From the NCBI RefSeq assembly GCF_019969685.1, contig NZ_JAHXYZ010000001.1, positions 558,001 through 622,000 of the forward strand: 64,000 nt of DNA, in the 5' to 3' direction. Under the pieces are notes generated by a model. It saw nothing but the letters and a program-made list of their open reading frames with translations. It did no database searches and was not told where the DNA came from. The stretch is from Microbacterium sp. EST19A. Its GTDB lineage: Bacteria; Actinomycetota; Actinomycetes; Actinomycetales; Microbacteriaceae. The translations under genes were made by a program, and so were the position numbers. Positions 43,836-52,829 of this stretch are shown piece after piece (the first letter of the stretch is position 1; every line of letters begins with the position of its first letter).

Positions 43836-44641
43836 GGCGTCCTCTTCTCGGGTCGGATGATGTAGCCCTCGCTGCGGTCGAATCCGACGATGCGGCCGCC
43901 GGCGTCGAGAGCGCGGGTGAGTTCCTCGCGCACGCGGAGACGCCAGCGCTGCGCATCCGCACGGTCCTCGCGGCGGATCCTCTCGATGTCGGCAGGCACC
44001 GCGACGGTGAGGTCGCCCGGCATCCGCTCCACCGCAGGCAGCGGCGTGCCGCCCGCACGGAGCGAGACCTCGGCATCGCGCAGTTCCCAGCGGATCAGCA
44101 GCCGGTCGGTCTCGTCATCCGTGTTCACGCCGTCGGCCATCGGCCCGTAGAAGTCGGAGAGGTACTCCTGCGGACGCGCACCGAGCTTCGTGATGTTGAA
44201 GTGCGCGTTGCGCGCGACGAGCGGGTCGAAGGTCCACTCGATCGCATCGATCCCGCGGCTGAGGGCCCAGGCGCGCTGGTGCTGCTTCAGCGCGAAGCCG
44301 ACGGAGTGCCCGGCGTGCGCCGCCGAGATGCCGGCGATGTGGCTGTAGAGCGCATGGCGACCGGGATCGGCGTGGAACGCGATCGCGACGCCGACCAGCT
44401 CGTCCCCGGCGAAGGCGCCACCGATGTAATTGCCCGCCTTGCTGAGCGCGCGCAACAGCTCGGGCGGGACGACCGGGTTCTCGGGTGCGCGCTGCCAGAT
44501 CCGCGACAGCAGGTCTATCGCCGCGGCGTGGTCGGCGACGGCGGAGAGCTCCCGGATGGTCACCCCGGATGCCGCGGCCGCCCGCTCCGCGTCGTGCACC
44601 GCCGTCGTGACGTTCGCGTCGTCGCGCGTCAGTTCTGCCAT
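43832..44641 (-). CDS. GNAT acyltransferase (COG3375-like), probable D-amino acid N-succinyltransferase
   Basis: A 269-residue protein with a GNAT domain: GVAIAFHADP, YSHIAGISAAHAGHSVGFALKQHQ (acyl-CoA binding), and the distinctive WTFDPLVARNAHFNITKLGA. This type accompanies N-succinylamino acid racemase in Geobacillus, where it succinylates D-amino acids. The gene overlaps the racemase gene (ATGA at 43832-43835) and the M20 gene by 13 bases, supporting a joint pathway. The specific acyl donor and amino acid are inferred. Confidence 0.85.
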   Translation of the reverse strand: MAELTRDDANVTTAVHDAERAAAASGVTIRELSAVADHAAAIDLLSRIWQRAPENPVVPPELLRALSKAGNYIGGAFAGDELVGVAIAFHADPGRHALYSHIAGISAAHAGHSVGFALKQHQRAWALSRGIDAIEWTFDPLVARNAHFNITKLGARPQEYLSDFYGPMADGVNTDDETDRLLIRWELRDAEVSLRAGGTPLPAVERMPGDLTVAVPADIERIRREDRADAQRWRLRVREELTRALDAGGRIVGFDRSEGYIIRPEKRTP

Positions 44642-45771
44642 GGCCCGTCCGTTCTCGATATCTCCGCCGCCATATCGGCCAGCAGTCGCGTGCGCGGAAG
44701 GATCTCCGCCACGATCGCGTGTTCGTCGTCGGCGTGCGCCCCGCCCCCGACGGCCCCCACACCGTCGAGGGTGGGCACCCCGGCGCCCGCAGTGAAGTTG
44801 CCGTCGCTTCCCCCGCCGACCGCGACAGCCGCGACCTCGGCGAGTCCGTGCTGCGCACCGAGCCGGCGCGCGAGGTCGACCAGCGGCTGCGACATCTCGC
44901 GGGCGAGCGGCGGACGGTTGATGCCGCCGTGCACCGCGATGACCGCGTCCGACACGGGTGACGCGTACGCGCGCAGCGCCCGGTCCACCCGCTCGAGCTC
45001 GGCGGCCGACCACGCCCGCACGTCGATGAACAGTCGCGCCTCCGCAGGCACCGTGTTGCTGGTCGTGCCCGACGACGCGAAGGTCGGAGTCACGGTCGTC
45101 CCGGCTTCGGGGTCGCCCAGCCCGGACGCGAGCAGCACCAGGTTCGCCAGCGCCACCGTGGCGTTGACGCCCTTCTCGGGTTCGAGGCCGGCGTGGGCCG
45201 CCCTCCCCTGCACCGCGATCTCGTACATCGACACACCCTTGCGGGCCGCCTTCCACGCACCGCCGTCGGCCGAGGCCTCCGGCACCAGCGCGCCGGACGC
45301 TCCGCGCACGGTCTCCTCGATCAGCGCACGCGAGCGTGCTGATCCGGTCTCCTCGTCGCCCGTGACCAGCAGCGTCACGCCGTCGCGGTCCTCGAGCGAC
45401 GCGATCGCATGCAGCGCCATCGCGAGGCCCGTCTTCATGTCGAACGAGCCGGGACCGCGGAGCACGCCGTCGACGATCCCGTAGGGCAGCCGCTCGATCG
45501 TGCCGAGGGGCCACACCGTGTCGTGGTGGGCGAGCAGCAGCACCCGCGTGGCGGCGCCGAAGCGCCACCGCAGGTGGGTGCATCCGTCGATGACGATGCG
45601 CTCCGGCGCGACGCCGAGCAGCTCGGTGCCGACCTCGGCGACGAGGTCGGCCGAGCGCGCTACCGCGTCATCGTCGGCGGAGGGGGACTCGCACTCGATC
45701 AGCCGGCGGATGGTGGCGATGATCGCCGCCTCCGTCAGCGTCTCGGTGGTGAGCTGCAGCGAGGGACTCAT
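44629..45771 (-). CDS. M20-family deacylase/carboxypeptidase, probable N-succinyl-L-amino acid desuccinylase
   Basis: A 380-residue M20 metallopeptidase. Metal ligands are in LLLAHHDTVWP (His-x-Asp), GSFDMKTG (the bridging Asp) and TGDEETGSARSR (catalytic Glu-Glu); the dimerisation domain lies between. In the racemase pathway this step removes succinate from the L-isomer, making D-to-L conversion irreversible. A glutamate carboxypeptidase or ArgE/DapE-like activity is an alternative. Start overlaps the stop of the S9-S12 fusion gene (ATGA). Confidence 0.87.
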   Translation of the reverse strand: MSPSLQLTTETLTEAAIIATIRRLIECESPSADDDAVARSADLVAEVGTELLGVAPERIVIDGCTHLRWRFGAATRVLLLAHHDTVWPLGTIERLPYGIVDGVLRGPGSFDMKTGLAMALHAIASLEDRDGVTLLVTGDEETGSARSRALIEETVRGASGALVPEASADGGAWKAARKGVSMYEIAVQGRAAHAGLEPEKGVNATVALANLVLLASGLGDPEAGTTVTPTFASSGTTSNTVPAEARLFIDVRAWSAAELERVDRALRAYASPVSDAVIAVHGGINRPPLAREMSQPLVDLARRLGAQHGLAEVAAVAVGGGSDGNFTAGAGVPTLDGVGAVGGGAHADDEHAIVAEILPRTRLLADMAAEISRTDGPWQN

Positions 45772-48700
45772 GCGCCGGTCGACACCTTCGGCGTCGCGCG
45801 TGCCCCGAAGTGCAGGTACTCCTCGCCCGTCGGCAGCGTGTAGAACGTCGCCGTCATCCAGGTCTGCGTGCCCGGGGCGCGCAGGGCGAAGACGCCGTCG
45901 CTGAACGGGGTGAGCGGGTACTCGTCGACCGGGTCGGGCTCGAGCTCGGCGAGCGGGCCGAGCACGGTCGTGCGCAGCACGGGCCCGTCATCGCCGACGA
46001 ACACCTCGGCCCGCACGGATGCGCGCTCGTAGGTGCCGACGTACGGCGTGATGTCGACGTCGACCGGCTCGGCCGGCGGCTGCACCGACTCCTGCATCTG
46101 CACGTCCGACAGCTCCGCGAAGATCTCGCGGTAGAGGTCCTGATACAGGTCGCGCGTGTGGCCGCCGTTCGTGAGCAGCGTCACTGCGACGCCCGACGGC
46201 TCGTGGATGCGCAGGAACGCCGCCTGGCCGATCGTGTTGCCGTCGTGCCCGTACAGGCGCTCGCCGTTCCAGTCGAAGCGGATCCAGCCGAGTCCCCACG
46301 AGTCGCCGAGCACGTGCTTGTCAGGCACCTCGGCATGGAACGCCTGCATCTCGGAGACGGTGTCCTCGCTCAGCAGCCGCGTGCCGTCGGCGGCGACGCC
46401 GCCGGCCAGGTGCAGGCGCGCGAAGGCGAGCACGTCCTCGGCGCGGGCGGTGATGAGTCCGGCGGGGCCGAGCGACCGCGGCAGCGCCCACACCGGGGCG
46501 ATCACGCTCTCGTCGCCGACATCGACGTGACCGACCGCGGCGGAGTGCAGGATCGCCTCCTCCGGGAGCGTCACGGTGTGCGTCAGGCCGAGCGGCGTGA
46601 AGATGAGCTCGCGCATCGCCTCGTCCCACACCTTGCCGGTGGCCTGCTCGATGATGCGCCCGAGCAGCGAGAACCCGGAGTTGCAGTACGACCAGGTCGC
46701 TCCGAGCGGATGGTTCTGCCCGATCTCGGGGAACAGCGCCGTGTACTTCTCGAGCGTGTCGTCGCCGCGGCCGGTGTCGGTGAAGACGTCGCCGTCGATG
46801 CCGCTCGTGTGGGTGAGCAGGTGGCGCACGGTCACGCCGGCGGTGAGCTCGTCGTTCACCAGGCGCACGCCGGGCAGGATCTCCCGCACCGGGGTGTCGA
46901 GGGTGAAGCTCCCCTGTTCGATGAGCCGCATGATCGCGGTCGCCGTCCACACCTTCGAGATCGAGCCGATCTGGAACAGCGAGTCGGTGAGCACCGTGCC
47001 CGAGGCCGCGGGCAGGTTGCGGTTCAGCGTGCCGGTGGCCACCGTGACGACATCGTCGTGGCCGCCGTCGGCGTCGAAGCGGAGGATGCCGAGCTCGGCG
47101 CCCGGAACTCCGTGCAGAGCGGCGAGGGCGTCGAGGCGGTGCTGCCAGTGCGCGGCGTCGATCGCGGCCGGGCGTGCACCGGCGGTGCTGCCCGCGAAGC
47201 GCTCGACCCACTCCACGATGCGGCGGGCGTAGTCGACGCGATGGCTCGGTGCGCCCAGCAGCGGGAAGACGTGGCTGCCGCCCGGGTAGATGACGAGCTC
47301 GGTCGGGACCTCGCGCTCCCGCAGCGCATAGTGCCACTGCTGCGCCTGGTGCACGGGGCACCGCAGATCCTTCTCGCCGTGCAGCACCAGAGTCGGCGTC
47401 GTGACGTGCTCGACGTGCGAGTACGGCGACATCGCGGCCAGGCGCTCCCGGCCCTCGGACTGCCACGGCATGATGCCGACCTCGAACAGGCTGAGCAGGT
47501 GCGCGTCGTCGCTCGATCCGCCCATGCTGAACAGGTCGGCCACGATCCCGCCGGTGACGGCCGCGGCGAAGCGGTCGTCGTGACCGGTGAGGTACGCCGA
47601 CATGTAGCCGCCGTAACTGTATCCCGCGACCGCGAGGCGCGCGGCATCCGCTGTCCCCTCGGCGACGAGCTCGTCGATCGGCTCGAGGAAGTCCTTCGCG
47701 TCGTCGACGCCCCAGGCGCCGTTGACGCCCTTCCAGAACTCCTCGCCGTAGCCGTCGCTGCCGCGGGGGTTGATCATGACGATCGTCCAGCCGTCGGCGG
47801 CGAGCTGCTGGTGGTAGACGTGCATCTCGTCCACCGCACCGTTCCAGGAGTTGTGTGGTCCGCCGTGCACGTCGACGAGCAGCGGCGTGGCGCCTTCGAC
47901 CGCCGGGTCGCGCACGATCCATCCCTGCACCACGGTGCCGTCGCTGATCGTGAACTCGCGGCTCTCGCGCACGAAGAGCTCGACGCCCTCGGGCGCCGCA
48001 CCGTGCGCGGTGAGAGTGGTGGCGTCGCCTCCGGCGAGGTCGAGCCGCAGGATCTCGCCGAACGAGGTCGGCGTCGATAGGGCGATGGCCGCGACGTCGC
48101 CCGAGACGGAGAGTCCGCTGACCACCTCATCGGTGCCGCCGTGGACGTGGCGCGGCGTGCCGCCGCCGACCGGCACCGCGTACAGGTGGGTGGCACCGCG
48201 GTCGCGGATCGCGAAGAGGACGTCGCCGGATGCCGTCACCTGCGGCAGCGCGCCCGGGTAGGCAGGTGCGCCGGGCATGACGTTGCGGTCGAGGCTCGCG
48301 GCGAGGTCGGTCACGTCGCCCGAGCCGAGGTCCACACGGAAGAGGCCGGCGTGCGCGTCGGGTTCGCCGTTCCAGCCCACCACGAGCAGGCTCTCGCCGT
48401 CGGGCGTGAAGGAGACGGTTCCCGCGAAGCCCTCGGCGAAGGCGAGCACGCGCGAGCGGGCGGCGGGATCCGCCGGGTCGAGCGCGTGCACCGCCGAACG
48501 GAAGCCGAGGTCGTCGGTGCCGCGGGGGCGGGCGACGTAGGCGAGGGTCGATCCGTCGGGCGACCAGGCAGGGCTCCCCACGCCCGCGACGCCGTCGGTG
48601 AGGCGACGCACCTGTCCGTCGGCGATGTCGAGGACGTGCAGCTGTCCGCTCACACCGCGCGTGAACCAGGCGCCGTCGGCGAGGTAGTCGATGCCCGCGG

Positions 48701-49139
48701 TCGCGATCGGCGCCTTCTCGCGCTCGGCGCGCTGCTCGTCCGTCTCGACGGCATCCGAGGGCGCCGAGAGCGGCACGACGGATGCCGTGAACGCGATCTT
48801 CGTACCGTCGGGGCTCCACACCGCGGAACCGGCGCCGAGCGGCAGCGTCGTGCGCTGCTGCGGCTCTCCACCGGCGAGCGGCAGCGTCCACAGCTGACCG
48901 TCGCGCAGGAACGCGACGTGCGCGCCGTCGGGAGAGAACACCGGGCTCGAGTCGGACGTGCCGCGGGTCAGCGCGCGGGTGGCACCGTCCTCGGCGATCC
49001 ACAGGGCGCTCGTGCTCTTGTCGGCGGCAGCATCCGTCCCTCCGAGCACGTACACGACCCGATCGCCGGCCGGCGACAGTGCGGGCTGGCTGGGAACGGT
49101 CAGAGCGAGGGCATCGTCGATACTCATCCTGCGGGTCAT
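45768..49139 (-). CDS. S9 prolyl-oligopeptidase fused to an S12 beta-lactamase/D-peptidase domain
   Basis: A 1123-residue two-enzyme fusion. Residues about 1-380 form a TolB/WD40-like propeller. Residues about 390-640 are an S9 alpha/beta hydrolase with Ser508 in GYSYGGYM, an acidic residue in HGEKDLRCPVHQ and His in GGSHVFPLLG. From about 660 to the end is an S12 serine hydrolase: Ser726-x-x-Lys729 (GSISKVWT), Tyr818-x-Asn820 (SYCNSG) and HDGNTIGQ. I chose the ATG at 49139 because AAGGAG is 5 bases upstream; a longer frame at 49214 lacks one. No signal peptide is seen, so it acts in the cytoplasm. It probably cleaves imported peptides, with the S12 half perhaps acting on D-residues. Confidence 0.88.
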   Translation of the reverse strand: MTRRMSIDDALALTVPSQPALSPAGDRVVYVLGGTDAAADKSTSALWIAEDGATRALTRGTSDSSPVFSPDGAHVAFLRDGQLWTLPLAGGEPQQRTTLPLGAGSAVWSPDGTKIAFTASVVPLSAPSDAVETDEQRAEREKAPIATAGIDYLADGAWFTRGVSGQLHVLDIADGQVRRLTDGVAGVGSPAWSPDGSTLAYVARPRGTDDLGFRSAVHALDPADPAARSRVLAFAEGFAGTVSFTPDGESLLVVGWNGEPDAHAGLFRVDLGSGDVTDLAASLDRNVMPGAPAYPGALPQVTASGDVLFAIRDRGATHLYAVPVGGGTPRHVHGGTDEVVSGLSVSGDVAAIALSTPTSFGEILRLDLAGGDATTLTAHGAAPEGVELFVRESREFTISDGTVVQGWIVRDPAVEGATPLLVDVHGGPHNSWNGAVDEMHVYHQQLAADGWTIVMINPRGSDGYGEEFWKGVNGAWGVDDAKDFLEPIDELVAEGTADAARLAVAGYSYGGYMSAYLTGHDDRFAAAVTGGIVADLFSMGGSSDDAHLLSLFEVGIMPWQSEGRERLAAMSPYSHVEHVTTPTLVLHGEKDLRCPVHQAQQWHYALREREVPTELVIYPGGSHVFPLLGAPSHRVDYARRIVEWVERFAGSTAGARPAAIDAAHWQHRLDALAALHGVPGAELGILRFDADGGHDDVVTVATGTLNRNLPAASGTVLTDSLFQIGSISKVWTATAIMRLIEQGSFTLDTPVREILPGVRLVNDELTAGVTVRHLLTHTSGIDGDVFTDTGRGDDTLEKYTALFPEIGQNHPLGATWSYCNSGFSLLGRIIEQATGKVWDEAMRELIFTPLGLTHTVTLPEEAILHSAAVGHVDVGDESVIAPVWALPRSLGPAGLITARAEDVLAFARLHLAGGVAADGTRLLSEDTVSEMQAFHAEVPDKHVLGDSWGLGWIRFDWNGERLYGHDGNTIGQAAFLRIHEPSGVAVTLLTNGGHTRDLYQDLYREIFAELSDVQMQESVQPPAEPVDVDITPYVGTYERASVRAEVFVGDDGPVLRTTVLGPLAELEPDPVDEYPLTPFSDGVFALRAPGTQTWMTATFYTLPTGEEYLHFGARATPKVSTGA

Positions 49140-49223
49140 GGGGACTCCTTCGGTTGCGGCGCTTGTGGCGCCGGGTCGTGTGGGTCGGGGCTTGTCGTCA
49201 CGGGGTTCGGTCATGAGGTGCGG

Positions 49224-49973
49224 TCACGGGACGTACTCGATGGGTCGCGGGATCGCGGCGAGCAGCTCCTGCGTGTAGGCGTCCTGCGGATCCTCGAGAA
49301 CGGCGCTCGTCGGGCCCTGCTCGACGACCCGGCCGTCGCGCATCACGGCCATCTGCGAGGCCACGTAGCGCACGACGGCGAGATTGTGCGAGATGAACAG
49401 CATCGAGAAGCCGAGCTCGGTCTGCAGCTCGCGCAGCAGGTTGAGGATCGCCCCCTGGATGAGCACGTCGAGCGCGGAGGTGATCTCGTCGGCGATCAGC
49501 ACCCGGGGCCTTCCGGCCAGCGCTCGCGCGATCGCGATGCGCTGCCGCTGGCCTCCCGAGAAGCGCGATGGCCGTGAGCCCGCCTGGGCGGGGTCGAGAT
49601 GCACGAGCTCGAGCAGCCGCGCCGCCTCGGCGTCGCGGGCCCGTCGGGTCATGCCGGACGGCATCATCTCGGCGATGCTGGCGCCCACCGGCATCCGCGG
49701 GTCGAGCGAGGAGTACGGATCCTGGAACACCATCTGCAGCGGACGCGGTCCGCGGCGCGGGATGGGCGCACCGTCGAGGAGGATGCGGCCCGCGTGCAGC
49801 GGCACGAGTCCTACGGCGGCACGGGCGAGCGTCGACTTGCCGGAACCCGACTCGCCCACCACGCCCGTCACGCCGCCGTCGGGCACGAGGATCGACACGC
49901 GATCCACCGCCGTCATCGCGCCGCGGCCGACGCCGTAGCGCACCGAGACCTCGTCGAAGAGGAGTTCGCTCAT
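49224..49973 (-). CDS. Peptide ABC transporter ATPase, DppF type
   Basis: A 249-residue ATPase: Walker A GESGSGKST, Q-loop MVFQDPYSSLDPR, signature FSGGQRQRIAIARAL and Walker B VLIADEITSALD. The C-terminal YTQELLAAIPRP is typical of the dipeptide family. It overlaps the permease-ATPase gene upstream by 4 bases, and 84 bases separate it from the S9-S12 start. It supplies the second ATP site for the importer. Confidence 0.92.
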   Translation of the reverse strand: MSELLFDEVSVRYGVGRGAMTAVDRVSILVPDGGVTGVVGESGSGKSTLARAAVGLVPLHAGRILLDGAPIPRRGPRPLQMVFQDPYSSLDPRMPVGASIAEMMPSGMTRRARDAEAARLLELVHLDPAQAGSRPSRFSGGQRQRIAIARALAGRPRVLIADEITSALDVLIQGAILNLLRELQTELGFSMLFISHNLAVVRYVASQMAVMRDGRVVEQGPTSAVLEDPQDAYTQELLAAIPRPIEYVP

Positions 49974-51799
49974 CGGCTCCCCACCTCCTGATGGTCGTGA
50001 TCGTGGTCGATATCGGCGGCGGCATCGCGCGCACCGGCCGCGCGTTCCTCCTCGGCCGCGACGGTCGCGAGCGTCGCGAGCGGGCGGTCGAGATCGGTGG
50101 CCATGTGCGGCACCGCCGCGAGCAGCGCCCTCGTGTACGGATGCTGCGCCGACGAGAGGTCGGAGGCGTTGAGCTCCTCGACGATCTCGCCGGAGCGCAT
50201 CACGAGCACCCGGTCGCACAGCTCGGCGACGACGGAGATGTCGTGGCTGATGAAGAGGATCGACGCGCCGTCCTCGTCGCGGATCGCGCGGAGCAGATCG
50301 AGCACCTGGCTCTGCACGGTCACATCGAGCGCGGTCGTCGGCTCGTCGGCGATGATCAGCCGCGGCGACACCATCAGCCCCATCCCGATCATCGCGCGCT
50401 GCCGCATCCCACCCGAGAACTCGTACGGGTATTGCCGAACGCGGCGCTTCGGGGCGCTGATCCGCACCGCCGCAAGGCGATCCGCCGCGCGTTCGAGGGC
50501 CTGGCGACGGCGGAGTCCGGCGTGCTCGGTGGCGACCTCGGCGAGCTGGTCGCCCATGCGCATCGTCGGGTTGAACGACGACATCGGGTCCTGGAAGACC
50601 ATGGCCATAGAGGTGCCGAGCAGGCGACGGAGTCGCGCCTTGCCGGCCGTCTGCAGGTCGACGCCGAGGAAGCGGAGAGTGGATGCCTCGACGCGGCCGG
50701 GCGAGGTGACCAGCTGTGCGACGGCGAGCGCGGTCATGGACTTGCCCGACCCCGACTCCCCGACGATCCCGACGATCTCGCCCTCGTGCACCGTGAGGTC
50801 GATGCCGCGCACGGCATGCACGACGCCGCCCTTGGTGCTCTCGAAGTCGACACGCAGGTCTTCGACCTCGAGCACCGGAGCACCCTCCGCCGGCCGCGCG
50901 ACGGCTGCCGCGGCATCCGACACGGCGCGGGTCCGGCGCAGACGGCGCACACGCGCCAGCCCGGTCACGAGCACGTCGTCCGACAGCCCGAGGCTGCGCG
51001 CGGCGGACTCGCCGGTCAGGTTGAACGCGAGGCCCGCGATCACGACGGCGAGGCCGGGGGCGAGCGCGGCGAGCGGGTTCGCGTAGATGCCGCGCAGGCC
51101 GTCCATCATCAGACGGCCCCAGTCGTACTCAGGCGGCTGCACGCCGAGACCGAGGAACGAGAGACCCGCGAAGGCGAGGAGCGCCCCGCCGGCGCCGATC
51201 GTGGCGTTCACGATGAGCGGCTCGCCGATGTTCGGGAGCACATGGCGGAAGAGCACACGGAGCCGGCCGATGCCGCCGACCCGGGCGGCGGACACGAAGT
51301 CGCGCGCCTCGATCCCCGCGATGAGGTTCTGACAGAGCCGGGCGAACGACGGCGCTCCGGCGAGGCCGAGGGCGAACACGGCGGCCGTCGCCGTGCTGCC
51401 GAAGATCGCCGCGAAGAACAGCGCCAGCAGCAGGCCGGGGAACGCGACCGCGATCCCGGTGAGCCAGGTGACCGCTCGCCCCAGGAAGCGGCCCAGCAGC
51501 AGCGGCAGGACGCCGAGGATGAGACCCGCGCCGATGGCGACGAGCGTCGCGAGCAGTGCGAGCACGATCGAGAGCCGCGTCGCCACCACGGTGCGGAGCA
51601 GCAGGTCGCGACCGAGGTTGTCGGTGCCGATCAGGTGCTCGGCCGAGGGCCCGGCGAGCAGGTCGCCGGTGTCGGTCGCGTCGGCCTGCGCTCCCCAGAG
51701 CGGCGGCGCGATGATCGCGGTGAGCACGACGAGTGCGAGCAGCACGAGCGCCGTCGCCCCGAGGGGCGTGCGCAGCATGGTTCCGAGTGTGCGCCTCAT
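49970..51799 (-). CDS. Fused ABC permease and ATPase (DppC-DppD)
   Basis: A 609-residue protein joining a DppC-type permease (residues 1 to about 275, with HLIGTDNLGRDLLLRTVV and the loop RDFVSAARVGGIGRLRVLFRHV) to a DppD ATPase. The ATPase has Walker A GESGSGKSM, signature FSGGMRQRAMIGMG and Walker B LIIADEPTTALD. A linker of about 45 residues rich in Arg and Ala connects them. The tail ends in a short DHDHDH-containing stretch that could bind metal. ATGA overlaps on both sides tie it to the DppB and DppF genes. Confidence 0.92.
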   Translation of the reverse strand: MRRTLGTMLRTPLGATALVLLALVVLTAIIAPPLWGAQADATDTGDLLAGPSAEHLIGTDNLGRDLLLRTVVATRLSIVLALLATLVAIGAGLILGVLPLLLGRFLGRAVTWLTGIAVAFPGLLLALFFAAIFGSTATAAVFALGLAGAPSFARLCQNLIAGIEARDFVSAARVGGIGRLRVLFRHVLPNIGEPLIVNATIGAGGALLAFAGLSFLGLGVQPPEYDWGRLMMDGLRGIYANPLAALAPGLAVVIAGLAFNLTGESAARSLGLSDDVLVTGLARVRRLRRTRAVSDAAAAVARPAEGAPVLEVEDLRVDFESTKGGVVHAVRGIDLTVHEGEIVGIVGESGSGKSMTALAVAQLVTSPGRVEASTLRFLGVDLQTAGKARLRRLLGTSMAMVFQDPMSSFNPTMRMGDQLAEVATEHAGLRRRQALERAADRLAAVRISAPKRRVRQYPYEFSGGMRQRAMIGMGLMVSPRLIIADEPTTALDVTVQSQVLDLLRAIRDEDGASILFISHDISVVAELCDRVLVMRSGEIVEELNASDLSSAQHPYTRALLAAVPHMATDLDRPLATLATVAAEEERAAGARDAAADIDHDHDHQEVGSR

Positions 51800-52791
51800 G
51801 CGGAGGCCGCCGTCGACTGCGGGTCGAGCACGGCGAGCGCGGCATCGACCAGGGTGTTCACCAGCAGCACTCCCACGCCGTACACGAGCACGGTCCCCTG
51901 CACGAGGGGGTAGTCCTTGGTCTGGATCGAGCTGACGATCGTGCTGCCGAGACCCGGCCACGCGAACACCGTCTCGACCAGCACTGTGCCGGCGACGAGT
52001 CCGCTCAGCAGCAGGCCGCTGAGGGTGAGCGTCGCGGTCACGGCGTTCGGCAGCACGTGGCGCAGGTTGATGCGCGGGGTCCGCAGGCGCTTGGCGTGGG
52101 CCGTCCGCACGAAGTCGGCTTCGAGCACCGTGAGCGCCTCGATGCGCAGGATCCGCGCGAGGATCGCCGCCGGCCCGATCGCGAGGGCGAGCACCGGCAG
52201 GATGTACGACAGCGGCCCCTCCCTGCCGGCCACCGGCAACCATCCCAGTTGCACGCCGAACACCGCCACGAGGGCGACGGCGAGCAGGAAGTCGGGGATC
52301 GACCCGAGCACGACGCTCGACGAGCTGAAGCCGACCTCGAGTCCCCGCGCCCGGCCCCGCTGCGTCGCCACGGCCACCGCCATGCCGAGGGGCAGGGCGA
52401 TGAGCAGGGCGAGCGCGAAGGCGAGGACGGCGAGGAGCAGCGTGGCCGGCAGCCGCTGGGCGATCGTCTGGGCGACCGGGAGCTGCGATCCGATCGACAC
52501 ACCCATGTCGCCGGTGAACACGCCGCGCAGGTAGTCGAAGTACTGCTGCCAGATCGGGTTGTTCAGTCCCAGGGACTCCCGCCGGGCCTCGACCACGGCG
52601 GCCGGAGCCGTCGGGCCGAGGGCCGTGCGGATCGGATCCCCCGGCACCAGGTGGATCATCAGGAAGGATGCCGTGATCAGGATCCACAGCGAGACGAGCA
52701 GTCGTCCGGCGCGACGGATCGCGAACCGCAGCCAGCGATGGTCGCTGACGCGCTTCTCGTCCTCCGCGATGCGGGTGGCCACCGTCGTCAT
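51796..52791 (-). CDS. Peptide ABC transporter permease, DppB type
   Basis: A 331-residue permease with about six membrane segments. MIHLVPGDPIRTALGP at the N-terminus and LEADFVRTAHAKRLRTPRINLRHVLPNA (EAA loop) identify the DppB family. The start ATG at 52791 follows the binding-protein gene by 38 bases. It forms the transmembrane pore with the permease half of the next gene. Confidence 0.92.
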   Translation of the reverse strand: MTTVATRIAEDEKRVSDHRWLRFAIRRAGRLLVSLWILITASFLMIHLVPGDPIRTALGPTAPAAVVEARRESLGLNNPIWQQYFDYLRGVFTGDMGVSIGSQLPVAQTIAQRLPATLLLAVLAFALALLIALPLGMAVAVATQRGRARGLEVGFSSSSVVLGSIPDFLLAVALVAVFGVQLGWLPVAGREGPLSYILPVLALAIGPAAILARILRIEALTVLEADFVRTAHAKRLRTPRINLRHVLPNAVTATLTLSGLLLSGLVAGTVLVETVFAWPGLGSTIVSSIQTKDYPLVQGTVLVYGVGVLLVNTLVDAALAVLDPQSTAASA

Positions 52792-52829
52792 GTCGTCGAT
52801 CCGATCCGTCGTCCCTGTCGCACCGGCGC

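Noticed and set aside
51800..52687. Extension of the permease-ATPase fusion to 905 codons
   Set aside because: The added region is a shadow of the DppB gene. The ATG at 51799 overlaps the DppB stop and starts a normal DppC N-terminus.
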